Shown here one piece after another: positions 40,895-49,982 of a stretch of DNA of 64,000 nucleotides. The position numbers and the translations under genes are program-made. The notes below the pieces were generated by a model. That model saw only the letters and a list, made by a program, of their open reading frames with translations, did no database searches and was not told where the DNA came from. The DNA lies in assembly GCA_934729465.1 (NCBI GenBank), contig CAKVEP010000007.1, forward strand, positions 19,551-83,550, given 5' to 3'. The stretch is from an uncultured Eubacteriales bacterium. GTDB taxonomy: Bacteria; Bacillota; Clostridia; Oscillospirales; Acutalibacteraceae. Numbering within the stretch: position 1 is the first letter of the stretch; each line of letters begins with the position of its first letter.

Positions 40895-42229
40895 ATGGGG
40901 ATGCCTGTAATAGCGATAGTTGGAAGACCAAATGTTGGAAAATCTACTCTTTTTAATAAACTTATAGGTCAAAGATTGTCGATAGTTGACGACTCTTCTG
41001 GAGTGACGAGAGATAGAATATACGGTGAGTGTGAGTGGAGAAACAGAAAAGTTAAATTAATAGACACCGGAGGGATAGAGCCGTTTTCAGATGACCCTAT
41101 ACTTTCTCAGATGAGAAGACAAGCGGAGCTTGCGATAAGTACAGCAGACGTTATTGTGATGGTGGTTGACGTTAAATCGGGGGTTGTTTCGGCTGATGAA
41201 GAAGTGGCAATAATGCTGAAAAGAAGCGGAAGACCTGTAGTGTTGTGTGTTAATAAGTGCGACAAAATAGGGGAACCTGAATCGGAATTTTACGAATTTT
41301 ATAATTTGGGGCTAGGTGAGCCTATTCAGGTTTCGTCTGTACACGGTCACGGAACCGGAGATTTGCTTGATGCAATTTATGATAATTTGCCTGAAGACTA
41401 TTCAGATGAAGAAGTTGAAGATGATGCAAATATTGCTGTAATAGGAAAGCCTAATGTTGGAAAGTCTTCACTGATAAACAGTATATCCGGCAAGGAAAGA
41501 TGTATAGTATCAAACGTCGCGGGAACGACTCGTGACAGCATAGATATGAGAATATCTAATAGTTTTGGAACGTATAATTTTATCGATACAGCCGGAATAA
41601 GGCGTAAAAGTAAAATTAACGAGTCTATAGAAAAATACAGTATAATAAGAGCGAAACTTGCGATAGAACGTAGCGACGTTTGTTTGATTATGATTGACGC
41701 TTGCGAGGGAGTAACGGAGCAGGACACTAAGATTGCAGGAATGGCGCATGAAGCAGGAAAAGCGAGTGTTATAGTGGTCAATAAATGGGACGCTATCGAG
41801 AAAAACGACAAAACTATGACAGAATACAGAAAAAAAATAGAAAAAGAATTTGCGTTTATGTCGTATGCTCCGATTGTGTTTATATCGGCTAAAACAGGGC
41901 AAAGGCTAGACAGAATTTTTGTATTAATAAATCATGTTTTAAATTCTGCAGCAATGCGTATATCAACCGGTATGATAAATGATTTGTTGTCGCAGGCAGT
42001 GTCTAGGGTACAGCCTCCAACGGATAAAGGCAAAAGGCTTAAGATATATTATATGACTCAAGTTGGAGTAAAGCCGCCAACGTTCGTGTGCTTTGTTAAT
42101 ACGGCTGAATTATTTCACTTTTCATATCAAAGGTATATAGAAAATTGTATAAGGAGTACTTTTGGTTTGGAGGGGACGCCCATAAGATTTATAATAAGGG
42201 AGAAGGGCGAGAAAGATAATAGGAGATGA
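40895..42229 (+). CDS. der: Ribosome biogenesis GTPase Der (EngA)
   Basis: A 444-residue protein with two tandem GTPase domains. The first has AIVGRPNVGKSTLFNKLIG (residues ~6-24), DTGGIEP and NKCD. The second (from about 175) has AVIGKPNVGKSSLINSISG, DTAGIRRKSK and NKWD. A C-terminal KH-like domain follows (GMINDLLSQAVSRVQPPTDK, GKRLKIYYMTQVGVKPPTFV). It acts in late 50S assembly. plsY starts 10 bases after it, a common pair in Firmicutes. Confidence 0.97.
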   Translation: MGMPVIAIVGRPNVGKSTLFNKLIGQRLSIVDDSSGVTRDRIYGECEWRNRKVKLIDTGGIEPFSDDPILSQMRRQAELAISTADVIVMVVDVKSGVVSADEEVAIMLKRSGRPVVLCVNKCDKIGEPESEFYEFYNLGLGEPIQVSSVHGHGTGDLLDAIYDNLPEDYSDEEVEDDANIAVIGKPNVGKSSLINSISGKERCIVSNVAGTTRDSIDMRISNSFGTYNFIDTAGIRRKSKINESIEKYSIIRAKLAIERSDVCLIMIDACEGVTEQDTKIAGMAHEAGKASVIVVNKWDAIEKNDKTMTEYRKKIEKEFAFMSYAPIVFISAKTGQRLDRIFVLINHVLNSAAMRISTGMINDLLSQAVSRVQPPTDKGKRLKIYYMTQVGVKPPTFVCFVNTAELFHFSYQRYIENCIRSTFGLEGTPIRFIIREKGEKDNRR

Positions 42230-42239
42230 ATTTCTTAGT

Positions 42240-42917
42240 ATGTTAATGGGGTATGGAATATGGTTTTTGATAGGTTCTGTGTTATCATACTTAATAGGGA
42301 GTGTAAGCTTTTCAATTATAGCAGCGAAGCTGTCCGGGGATAGGACAGACATAAGAAGTAAAGGGAGCGGGAACGCTGGTTTCACAAACGTGTTAAGAAC
42401 AGTGGGACTGGCGCCGGCTATGGCAACATTTGCAGGAGATTTCTTAAAGGGAGTTGCTGCGGTGTGGCTTGGCAGGACGATACTTACATTAGCAACAGGA
42501 ACGAGTGATGTAATATTACTGTCAAGTATGAGCTATTTGTGCGGTCTTTGTTGCGTTGTTGGTCACCTTTACCCGTGCTTTTTCGGGCTAAGGGGAGGAA
42601 AGGGTATTTTAACGGCTTGGTCGATAATGCTTTTAATAGATTGGCGAGTTTTCTTGGTGGTAATATCCGTATTTTTAGTTGTACTTATTGTAACTAAAAT
42701 TGTATCTTTAGCGTCGCTTTCGGCGGCTGTTGCCTATTTCCCAACCATATTTTTGTTTACATATTTCACGAATTACAAAATTTATTACAATTTGACATAT
42801 CTTATATTTGTGTCGATAGTATCTGTTGTAATATCTGCGATGGCTATTGTAAAACATAGGTCTAACATAGAAAGACTGCTCGCAGGAAGTGAAAAGAAAA
42901 TTACGAGAAAAAGATAA
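42240..42917 (+). CDS. plsY: Acyl-phosphate:glycerol-3-phosphate acyltransferase PlsY
   Basis: A 225-residue membrane protein with about six hydrophobic segments. The PlsY motifs are present: IGSVSFSIIAAKLSG with DIRSKGSGNAGFTNVLRTVG, and GHLYPCFFGLRGGKGI. The third is changed or weak (MAIVKHRSNIERLLAG matches the family's KHR-NI-RLL-G end well). It makes lysophosphatidate from acyl-phosphate in the inner membrane. The gene is tightly linked to der upstream and to the phosphatase gene downstream. Confidence 0.93.
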   Translation: MLMGYGIWFLIGSVLSYLIGSVSFSIIAAKLSGDRTDIRSKGSGNAGFTNVLRTVGLAPAMATFAGDFLKGVAAVWLGRTILTLATGTSDVILLSSMSYLCGLCCVVGHLYPCFFGLRGGKGILTAWSIMLLIDWRVFLVVISVFLVVLIVTKIVSLASLSAAVAYFPTIFLFTYFTNYKIYYNLTYLIFVSIVSVVISAMAIVKHRSNIERLLAGSEKKITRKR

Positions 42918-42930
42918 AAGGAGGGTTAAA

Positions 42931-43635
42931 ATGAAGTCATATGTTATCCATTTGATACGCCATGGAATGACAGAGGCAAATGTTAAAGGACAGTATGTTG
43001 GAGTAACAGACACACCTTTGTGTGACGAAGGCAAAAGAAAGCTTTATGATTTAAGGGAAAATTATGAATATCCTAAAGTTGATTTGTATTATAGCAGTCC
43101 GCTTTCGAGGTGTGTGGATACGTGCAAGATAATATATCCCGAGTCTGAAATTAAGATAGTTGACGATTTAAGGGAATGTAATTTTGGGGACTACGAAGGT
43201 AAGACAACCAAAGAGCTTTCTAAAGACGAAGGCTTTTTGAAATGGCTTGAGAGCGGTCAGCAAATAAAGCCTCCGAACGGAGAAAGCGGACCTGATTTTC
43301 AAAAAAGGGTTTGTAAGGCGTTCGAGGGTATAGTTGAAGAAATGATGAGGAGCGGGACGACTTCATCGGCAGTGTTTGCCCACGGTGGAGTTATAATGTT
43401 ACTTTTGACTGCGTATTCAGTTCCGAAGTCTGATTTCTATGATTGGATAGTAGACAACGGATGTGGATATTCATTGAGAATAACGCCGGGTCTGTGGATG
43501 AGAAGTAAGGTTCTGGAGGTATATGATAAAATACCTCTTGGCTGCAAGAGCGAGATTGAAGGGGATTTTAAATATCTCATGGAAACTGTAAAAAAGGCAG
43601 CTCGCAAAGCCTACGGGACAAGCGAAGAAGTTTAA
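42931..43635 (+). CDS. Histidine phosphatase (phosphoglycerate mutase-like)
   Basis: A 234-residue protein from ATG 42931, 8 bases after AGGAGGG; an in-frame start at 42889 inside plsY is unlikely. The catalytic motif is LIRHGMTEANVKGQYVG (RHG at about residues 9-11), with YYSSPLSRCVDTCKI, the acid-base Glu in LRECNFGDYEGK, and VFAHGGVIMLLL with the second His. It could act on small phosphorylated metabolites such as alpha-ribazole phosphate; the substrate cannot be decided. The C-terminal ~40 residues are an extra helix. Confidence 0.85.
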   Translation: MKSYVIHLIRHGMTEANVKGQYVGVTDTPLCDEGKRKLYDLRENYEYPKVDLYYSSPLSRCVDTCKIIYPESEIKIVDDLRECNFGDYEGKTTKELSKDEGFLKWLESGQQIKPPNGESGPDFQKRVCKAFEGIVEEMMRSGTTSSAVFAHGGVIMLLLTAYSVPKSDFYDWIVDNGCGYSLRITPGLWMRSKVLEVYDKIPLGCKSEIEGDFKYLMETVKKAARKAYGTSEEV

Positions 43636-43665
43636 TTGTATTTTTAGAATGAAAGAGGAGAAAAA

Positions 43666-45483
43666 ATGGGAGTAAGAGAAGATTTAAGAAATATAGCAAT
43701 AATAGCGCACGTTGACCATGGTAAGACGACGCTTGTTGACCAAATGCTAAAACAAAGCGGAATATTCCGTAGCAATGAATCTGTGGCGGAAAGAGTAATG
43801 GATTCTAACGATTTGGAAAGAGAAAGAGGAATAACCATACTTTCTAAAAACACAGCGGTGATGTACAACAATATAAAAATTAATATAGTAGATACTCCGG
43901 GTCACGCCGATTTCGGAGGAGAAGTGGAACGTATATTAATGATGGTAGACGGAGTAGTGCTTCTTGTTGACGCATTTGAAGGCTGTATGCCTCAAACAAG
44001 ATTTGTTTTAAAGAAAGCGCTAGGATTAGGCAAAAAACCTATTGTAGTGTTAAATAAAATAGACCGTCCTGGAGCAAGACCTGAAGAGGTTGTTGACGAA
44101 GTGTTAGACCTATTCATTGAGCTTGGCGCAGATGACGACCAATTAGAATTTCCTGTTGTTTATGCATCTGGTCGTAACGGATACGCAAAGTACAATGTTG
44201 AAGACGAAGGTAAAAATTTAGTACCGTTGTTTGAAACAATAGTAAAAGAGGTTCCGCCTCCGGAAGGAGAGATTGATGGTCCTCTTCAGATATTGTTCTC
44301 AAATATAGACTACGATGAGTACGTTGGAAGAATAGGCATAGGAAGAGTTGAAAGAGGAAACGTTAAAAACGGACAAACTGTGGCTCTATGCAAGAGGGAT
44401 GGTACAGTTAAGAATGTTAAAATAGGAAAGCTTTATCAATTCGAGGGTCTAAAGAGGGTGGAAATGGACAGTGCTAAGCTTGGAGACATTATAGCCGTTT
44501 CAGGGATAGCAGACCTAAACATAGGCGAAACTGCTTGTTCGCTGGATAAGGTAGAACCACTTCCGTTCGTAAAGATAGATGAGCCTACTGTTTCTATGAT
44601 GTTCATGGTAAATAATAGTCCGTTTGCGGGTCGTGAAGGAAAGTTTGTAACATCGAGGAACCTAAGAGACAGGCTTTTCAAAGAGATAGAAACAAATGTT
44701 GCGATGAGGGTTGAAGAAACCGATTCTGCTGATACTTTCAAGGTTTCGGGAAGAGGAGAGCTGCATCTTTCAATACTGATAGAAACAATGCGCAGACAAA
44801 ATTATGAATTTCAAGTGTCAAGACCAAAAGTAATTATGAAAGAGGTTGACGGTAAGAAATATGAGCCTATAGAAACCTTAATGATAGAAGTTCCGGATAA
44901 CTACGTTGGAGCTGTAATGGAAAAATTAGGTGCTCGTAAGGCGGAAATGATAGACATGAAGGTTAAAGACGGTGGAACAACTCACCTAGAATTTAAAATA
45001 CCGTCAAGAAGCTTGATGGGTTACAGAACCGAATTTTTAACCGACACTAACGGAAATGGTATAATGAACCATGTGTTCGACGGATATGAACCTTATAAGG
45101 GAACTATTGTACAACGTCAACAGGGGTCTTTAATCGTGCATGAGACCGGCGAAACTACAGGTTATGGATTGTATGCTGCTCAAGAGCGTGGAAGATTGTT
45201 TGTTGGACCGGGCGTACCTGTTTACGAGGGAATGATTGTTGGAGCGAGCCCGAAATCTGATGACATAGTTGTTAATGTGTGTAAGAAGAAGCACCTGACA
45301 AACACAAGAGCTTCAGGCTCAGACGACGCACTAAGCTTAACTCCGCCGAGCATACTCAGCTTGGAGCAATCGCTTGAATTTATAAATGACGATGAGCTTG
45401 TTGAGGTTACGCCTAAGAGTATCAGACTCCGTAAAATGATATTAAGCAAAGAGCAAAGACTTAAAAAAGCTAACAGAAAATAA
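43666..45483 (+). CDS. typA: Translational GTPase TypA/BipA
   Basis: A 605-residue elongation-factor-like GTPase. It has IIAHVDHGKTTLVDQMLKQS (residues ~11-30), DSNDLERERGITILSKNTAV, VDTPGHADFGGEVERILMMV and NKIDRPGARPEEV, followed by EF-G-like domains and the TypA-specific C-terminus (MGYRTEFLTDTNGNGIMNH, LTNTRASGSDDALSLTPP). It associates with ribosomes under stress and at low temperature. A terminator separates it from the convergent LCP gene. Confidence 0.97.
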   Translation: MGVREDLRNIAIIAHVDHGKTTLVDQMLKQSGIFRSNESVAERVMDSNDLERERGITILSKNTAVMYNNIKINIVDTPGHADFGGEVERILMMVDGVVLLVDAFEGCMPQTRFVLKKALGLGKKPIVVLNKIDRPGARPEEVVDEVLDLFIELGADDDQLEFPVVYASGRNGYAKYNVEDEGKNLVPLFETIVKEVPPPEGEIDGPLQILFSNIDYDEYVGRIGIGRVERGNVKNGQTVALCKRDGTVKNVKIGKLYQFEGLKRVEMDSAKLGDIIAVSGIADLNIGETACSLDKVEPLPFVKIDEPTVSMMFMVNNSPFAGREGKFVTSRNLRDRLFKEIETNVAMRVEETDSADTFKVSGRGELHLSILIETMRRQNYEFQVSRPKVIMKEVDGKKYEPIETLMIEVPDNYVGAVMEKLGARKAEMIDMKVKDGGTTHLEFKIPSRSLMGYRTEFLTDTNGNGIMNHVFDGYEPYKGTIVQRQQGSLIVHETGETTGYGLYAAQERGRLFVGPGVPVYEGMIVGASPKSDDIVVNVCKKKHLTNTRASGSDDALSLTPPSILSLEQSLEFINDDELVEVTPKSIRLRKMILSKEQRLKKANRK

Positions 45484-45497
45484 AAAATAGTGCAATA

Positions 45498-45535
45498 AAA
45501 AAGGCTTTACCAAACGGTAAAGTCTTTTATTTTTC
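45498..45535 (+). terminator. Two-way terminator between typA and the LCP gene
   Basis: AAAAGGCTTTACC pairs with GGTAAAGTCTTTT around 45499-45528, flanked by A-rich and T-rich runs, so it can work in both directions. Confidence 0.75.
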
Positions 45536-46576
45536 AATACTGTCTTCATAAATGAACTTTGCTAAATCGTATTTAGCTTTCGTCATGTCGTTAATTACCA
45601 AAACCATTTTTTGGTCAATAGTTTCGTTTCTAACATTATCATTTGTCGGCAACCTAAATTCTTCGTTCGTAAATTTTGAATAGCTAGCAACGTTAGAAGC
45701 CAATTTTGTTATTTCTGAAGTTTTAAAATTGGTTGTAATTAAAGGTGCAACATCTGAAATAGCCTTTGTTATTTGAGGAATACTGGCGGTTTTGAATTTT
45801 TCAATTACAGCTATCATAACATTTCTTTGTCGTTGAGTACGGTCATAATCTGAACCGGCGCTATGACGATTTCTAGCATGACTTAAAGTTTGAAGACCGT
45901 TTAGATGGACGACTCCTGTACCAACAATTTTGGTTTGACTTTGAGAATCAGAATTTACATAAGCGATTTCTTTGTCGGTCAACTTCATGTCAACCCCACC
46001 AAGAGCATCTATAATTTTGGCAAATCCGTTAAAATCAACCGAGGCATATCTGTCTATGTGAACTCCAAAATTATGTTCAATTGTTTTGATAGCTAATTTT
46101 GCGCCACCATAAGAGTAAGCGGCGTTGAGCCTGTCCTTGTGATAGCCGGGGATTTGAACCCATATATCCCTCATGAGGGAAGTAATTTTAATTTTTTTGT
46201 GCTTGAGGTCAAGTGAAATAAGCATTGTACTGTCGCTTCGACCATTATCACTGTCAGACCTTGTATCTGTTCCGAGAAGTAACACGTTTAAAATCATCGA
46301 GTCGTTTAAATAAGTGTCTTCCGGTTCGGAAGCAGCTGATGGATGTTGTTCATCGGATAAATCATCATAGTTGACGGAGTTTAAAGTGTTATACACGTAA
46401 ATCATTAATCCCCCGACGGTCCCCAAGATTGAAAAAAACAAAATTGAAAACACCCTAAGCCACGGAAATTTTCTTTTAGGACCTCTTCGACTACCTGAAG
46501 AAATATCAACATATTCGCTGTTTTTTCCTTGATAATATCTGTAGTGGTCACCGTATCTGTCGTCTTTTTTTTTCAT
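45527..46576 (-). CDS. LytR-CpsA-Psr (LCP) family cell-wall ligase
   Basis: A 349-residue protein from ATG 46576 (AGGAGAG ~13 bases upstream; the frame to 46642 has no ribosome site). It has a basic cytoplasmic N-terminus, one membrane helix (about residues 39-62: FPWLRVFSILFFSILG...), and the LCP domain: VLLLGTDTRSDSDNGRSDST, SLMRDIWVQIPGYHKDRLNA, AYSYGGAKLAIKTIE, GGVDMKLTD and SHARNRHSAGSDYDRTQRQR. LCP enzymes attach teichoic-acid-like polymers to peptidoglycan. It is a single-gene unit. Confidence 0.92.
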   Translation of the reverse strand: MKKKDDRYGDHYRYYQGKNSEYVDISSGSRRGPKRKFPWLRVFSILFFSILGTVGGLMIYVYNTLNSVNYDDLSDEQHPSAASEPEDTYLNDSMILNVLLLGTDTRSDSDNGRSDSTMLISLDLKHKKIKITSLMRDIWVQIPGYHKDRLNAAYSYGGAKLAIKTIEHNFGVHIDRYASVDFNGFAKIIDALGGVDMKLTDKEIAYVNSDSQSQTKIVGTGVVHLNGLQTLSHARNRHSAGSDYDRTQRQRNVMIAVIEKFKTASIPQITKAISDVAPLITTNFKTSEITKLASNVASYSKFTNEEFRLPTNDNVRNETIDQKMVLVINDMTKAKYDLAKFIYEDSIEK

Positions 46577-46943
46577 TATAAAATCACACTCTCCTAAGAG
46601 TACATATATTAAACTAATTTGTGTTCTTACATTATATAACATTATCTGTCATAAATCAATAAGTTTGGCAACTTATAAAGACTCAACCGGCTTGTAAAAC
46701 GATAATAGTTTATACTAATATGTGATTTATTATACTTAATTAATGATTTGAATGTTTAAAATTCAGCAAAAATAGAATTTATTTAGTAATGATTTAATCA
46801 TAAATAAAATAAGATGTGTTGAATATAAATATATTTAATTAAAGTTTAAAAGACAAAATATGCAAAATATATTGACTTAAAAACAATAAAGATATATAAT
46901 AAAAAATATTATTTACAATTTATTTTACAAAGGAGAGATTGCA
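46577..46943. other. AT-rich intergenic region with a promoter for the coiled-coil gene
   Basis: No gene is visible. TTGACT (46872-46877) and TATAAT (46895-46900), 17 bases apart, form a good promoter about 45 bases before the start at 46944. The minus-strand LCP leader occupies the first part. No clear repeats or riboswitch. Confidence 0.6.
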
Positions 46944-48680
46944 ATGTCAGTAAAAATTCCTAAGGTAACGGTCCCACCAAAAGGCGTTGAAAAATTGTCA
47001 ACAAGAAAGGGTGCTTTAGAGTTAGTTGGCTATTTAGAAGGACAGCTATCAATTTGGGGTAGAATGAGAAAAACTTTTAAAAAACAGTCCTATAGCTACG
47101 ATAAAATAGTGGCTGATGCTATAGACGGCATAAAAAAATTAGATAGAGATGTAAATTATTTTGGATTTCCAAAACTCCCTATAGATACTGAATTTATGAG
47201 GAAATTATATCAAGATTTGCTTGATTATTCTCAACATGGGACTAATACCGAAAGAAGGGCACTAATAAAAACGCATTTTATAGATAACAAGCTTTTACAA
47301 CAAACTATTGAAAAACTTCAAGAAAACGACATAATTACTAAAGCGCAAGAAGAAAATTTTAAACAAGCAAAAGAAAATCTTGAAGAAATTCAAAATCAAT
47401 TTTATGAAATTAATAAAAAAATTGGTGACAAAAATTCAGAATACGAAAAAGTAAAAAAGGAATTGAATTCAAAACAAAAGGAATATAAAGATATAGTTGA
47501 GAAAATCAAAAAGGTAGCAAAAGAAACTAAAAATGTGGAGCTGGAGGCTCAAGCTAAAGAAGCGGAACTAAAAATAAAAAAGCAGGAAGAAGAACTAAAA
47601 AAAACAGAAGCGGAACGTAAAAACAAGGAAGCGGAACAAAAGAGGGCAGAAGCCGAACAAAAGAGGGCAGAAGCCGAGCGTGAAAAGCAGGAAATAAAGC
47701 TTCAAAGGCAAAAAGAGAAGCTTGAAAAAGAAAAACAGGCGGTAAAAGATATGGCTGGGATAAACTCTGAGTATGCGGCAAAGGGATTGGTAGAAGAATT
47801 GAATAATTGCAAAGAAAAAATTGCTATAAAAAAACTTGAGGATTGCATTAAAGCAACTCAAGATGAATATAAAGATGAAAGGATTTTTAGCAAACTGGGA
47901 AAGTTGCAAATTTGTTTATATGTAACAAACAAGCAAGCTGAATTTTTAAAAAACCAAAAGAAAAATTTAAAGAAATTAAGAATTGGAATTGTTAATAATA
48001 AGTATTTAGATGAAATGAAAACACAACAAACTCACCTAAGTTACATTGACAACACTGTAAAGAGTATTGACAATGCCTTAAGTAAATGGGAATCATTAAA
48101 AGAGAAAATAGATACGGAAACTACAAGATTAGAAAATTTAAAAACCAAAAGAGAAAAGTGGCTAGAAGTTAATAAAGGTTGTATGGTGAAGGAGTACAAA
48201 GGATGGAATAGGCTTATTAGCGGGATTTTGATGAGCCCCCCAAGAAAATTTACGGTTGGCGCTTTGTTAAAAAATGTGGAGAGCGCTACAAATACTTTAT
48301 ATTATCAAGATTTAATAAAAAATTTCAAGAAAATTACAGGTATTAATTATGATGAAGAATTAAAAAAACATCTTAATACAATGAAAAATATTACACGTAC
48401 TTTAGATTATAGAGAATTAATAAAACAGCTTCAAACTAACGGAATGATTAAAGCAGGAGAACTTAATAAAACAGGAGTGCATTATCAACTATTTACAAGC
48501 GATACATGTGAAAAGACGGTTTTAAGCTGGGAGGGAGTTGCGCATAAATTTAAAAGTGACACACCTTTTTTTAGTTTAGATTTGATGATTAGCTACATTT
48601 ATGAATCATATATGAAAGGCGAATGGTTAGTCAAAGTGGACGAAAGCGGTGATGGTGCTTACGTGTCGGATAAGAGCTGA
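46944..48680 (+). CDS. Long coiled-coil protein of unknown function
   Basis: A 578-residue protein from ATG 46944 with AAAGGAGAG upstream and its own promoter. Residues ~1-115 form a compact N-terminal domain (VPPKGVEKLSTRKGALELVG, YLEGQLSIWGRMRKTFKK). Residues ~120-270 are a continuous coiled coil, with a repetitive core where KKEAEQKRAEAEQKRAEAE-like units recur. Residues ~280-440 are more helices. The last ~130 residues are globular (KTGVHYQLFTSDTCEKTVLS, DLMISYIYESYMKGEWLVKV). I recognise no family. There is no signal peptide or membrane segment. It is flanked by housekeeping genes and looks like an accessory insertion. Confidence 0.6.
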   Translation: MSVKIPKVTVPPKGVEKLSTRKGALELVGYLEGQLSIWGRMRKTFKKQSYSYDKIVADAIDGIKKLDRDVNYFGFPKLPIDTEFMRKLYQDLLDYSQHGTNTERRALIKTHFIDNKLLQQTIEKLQENDIITKAQEENFKQAKENLEEIQNQFYEINKKIGDKNSEYEKVKKELNSKQKEYKDIVEKIKKVAKETKNVELEAQAKEAELKIKKQEEELKKTEAERKNKEAEQKRAEAEQKRAEAEREKQEIKLQRQKEKLEKEKQAVKDMAGINSEYAAKGLVEELNNCKEKIAIKKLEDCIKATQDEYKDERIFSKLGKLQICLYVTNKQAEFLKNQKKNLKKLRIGIVNNKYLDEMKTQQTHLSYIDNTVKSIDNALSKWESLKEKIDTETTRLENLKTKREKWLEVNKGCMVKEYKGWNRLISGILMSPPRKFTVGALLKNVESATNTLYYQDLIKNFKKITGINYDEELKKHLNTMKNITRTLDYRELIKQLQTNGMIKAGELNKTGVHYQLFTSDTCEKTVLSWEGVAHKFKSDTPFFSLDLMISYIYESYMKGEWLVKVDESGDGAYVSDKS

Positions 48681-48717
48681 AATTTTACGATAAATTTATA
48701 TGGAGAGGGTGAAAAAA

Positions 48718-49914
48718 GTGTTTTTGGGAAGGTCTATGATTTTAGGCGTAACCGGAAGTCCGCTTACGTATAGAGCTATAAATATAGCAAGATATTTAGT
48801 TTCGCAAAAAGCAGATGTACATGTCCTGATGACCGAGGAGGCAACAAAATATATTAATCCGATTATGTTTGAATCTATCACTCATAATAAGTGTTTTGTT
48901 AACGTTTCAGATGAAGACTATAGTCTTGAAAATGATGGTAATATACTGTCGAAGAGTGCAGACTTGATTATTATAGCTCCAACGTCGGCGAATGCTATAT
49001 CAAAGCTTTCGAGGGGAATGGCAGATGATATGCTCACAAAAACGGTGTTAGCAAGTAATTGTGTTAAACTGGTGGCACCGGCATTGAGCTTGAATGTTCA
49101 AAAAAATCCTATTGTTCAAGATAATATAGATATTTTAAGAGCATATGGCTTTGACGTTATAAACCCAAAACTTTTAGATATAAACGGCAACAATTCAGAT
49201 TATTATAAAATGGCGTCTGATGAGGAAATATTCGACCATATAGAAAGATGTATAGCATATAAAAAAGACCTTATCGGTAAGAAGGTACTTGTCACAGCCG
49301 GACCAACGTGTGAAACTATTGACCCTTTAAAATGTATAACAACGATGTCCACAGGAAAAACAGGTTATGAAATAGCAAAGGCTTGTATGCTAAGGGGCGC
49401 CGACGTTACGCTTATAACCGGTAAAACAGGGCTACACAAACCGGGCTTTGTTAAGATAATAGATGTGGTGAGCGCAAAAGATATGTTTATGGCAGTAAAC
49501 AATAATTTTGCAAATCAGGACATTATCATAAAGACAGCCGGTGTGGTTGATTATGCGCCGAGCAGGACTAATTTACAAAAAATATCGTCTGATGAAGACG
49601 TTATAAATTTAAAATTAAGAAAAAACCCAGACATACTTGAATATATAGGAGAAAGAAAAAAGAAAAATCAATTCATATGTGGAATGTCGCACGAAACCCA
49701 AAATATACTCGAAAAGGCAAGGGAAAAATTAAAAAGAAAAAATTTAGACATGATTATAACAAGTAACTTAAAGTCGGCGGGGGCGGAGTTTACTAACGAC
49801 ATGAATGTTGCAACAATTATCACTAAGGATGTAGAGGTAAAATTAAATAAGATGTCGAAAAGAGAAATAGCCCACAAGGTAATAGACCAGATTTTATTAG
49901 AAATAAGCTTGTAA
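48718..49914 (+). CDS. coaBC: CoaBC-like flavoprotein, with divergent decarboxylase active site
   Basis: A 398-residue two-domain protein from GTG 48718, 9 bases after GGAGAGG. The N-terminal half is a flavodoxin-like HFCD domain (MILGVTGSPLTYRAINIARY, DLIIIAPTSANAISKLSRGM). The C-terminal half is CoaB-like (VLVTAGPTCETIDPLKCITT, KTGYEIAKACMLRGADVTLI, KNPDILEYIGERK). CoaBC makes 4'-phosphopantetheine from phosphopantothenate and cysteine. Key residues differ. The PAMN motif is PALS, the catalytic His before the 'ADL' strand is absent (NILSKSADL), the ACGDxGxGRM cysteine loop is missing, and CoaB's NxSSGKMG is TMSTGKTGY. It may be an inactive or repurposed paralogue. Confidence 0.7.
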   Translation: MFLGRSMILGVTGSPLTYRAINIARYLVSQKADVHVLMTEEATKYINPIMFESITHNKCFVNVSDEDYSLENDGNILSKSADLIIIAPTSANAISKLSRGMADDMLTKTVLASNCVKLVAPALSLNVQKNPIVQDNIDILRAYGFDVINPKLLDINGNNSDYYKMASDEEIFDHIERCIAYKKDLIGKKVLVTAGPTCETIDPLKCITTMSTGKTGYEIAKACMLRGADVTLITGKTGLHKPGFVKIIDVVSAKDMFMAVNNNFANQDIIIKTAGVVDYAPSRTNLQKISSDEDVINLKLRKNPDILEYIGERKKKNQFICGMSHETQNILEKAREKLKRKNLDMIITSNLKSAGAEFTNDMNVATIITKDVEVKLNKMSKREIAHKVIDQILLEISL

Positions 49915-49982
49915 AAATTAACGAAAAGTAATATATTTATAAGTATATGAATTAATTATAGCGTATTCGGAGGTTTTCGATA

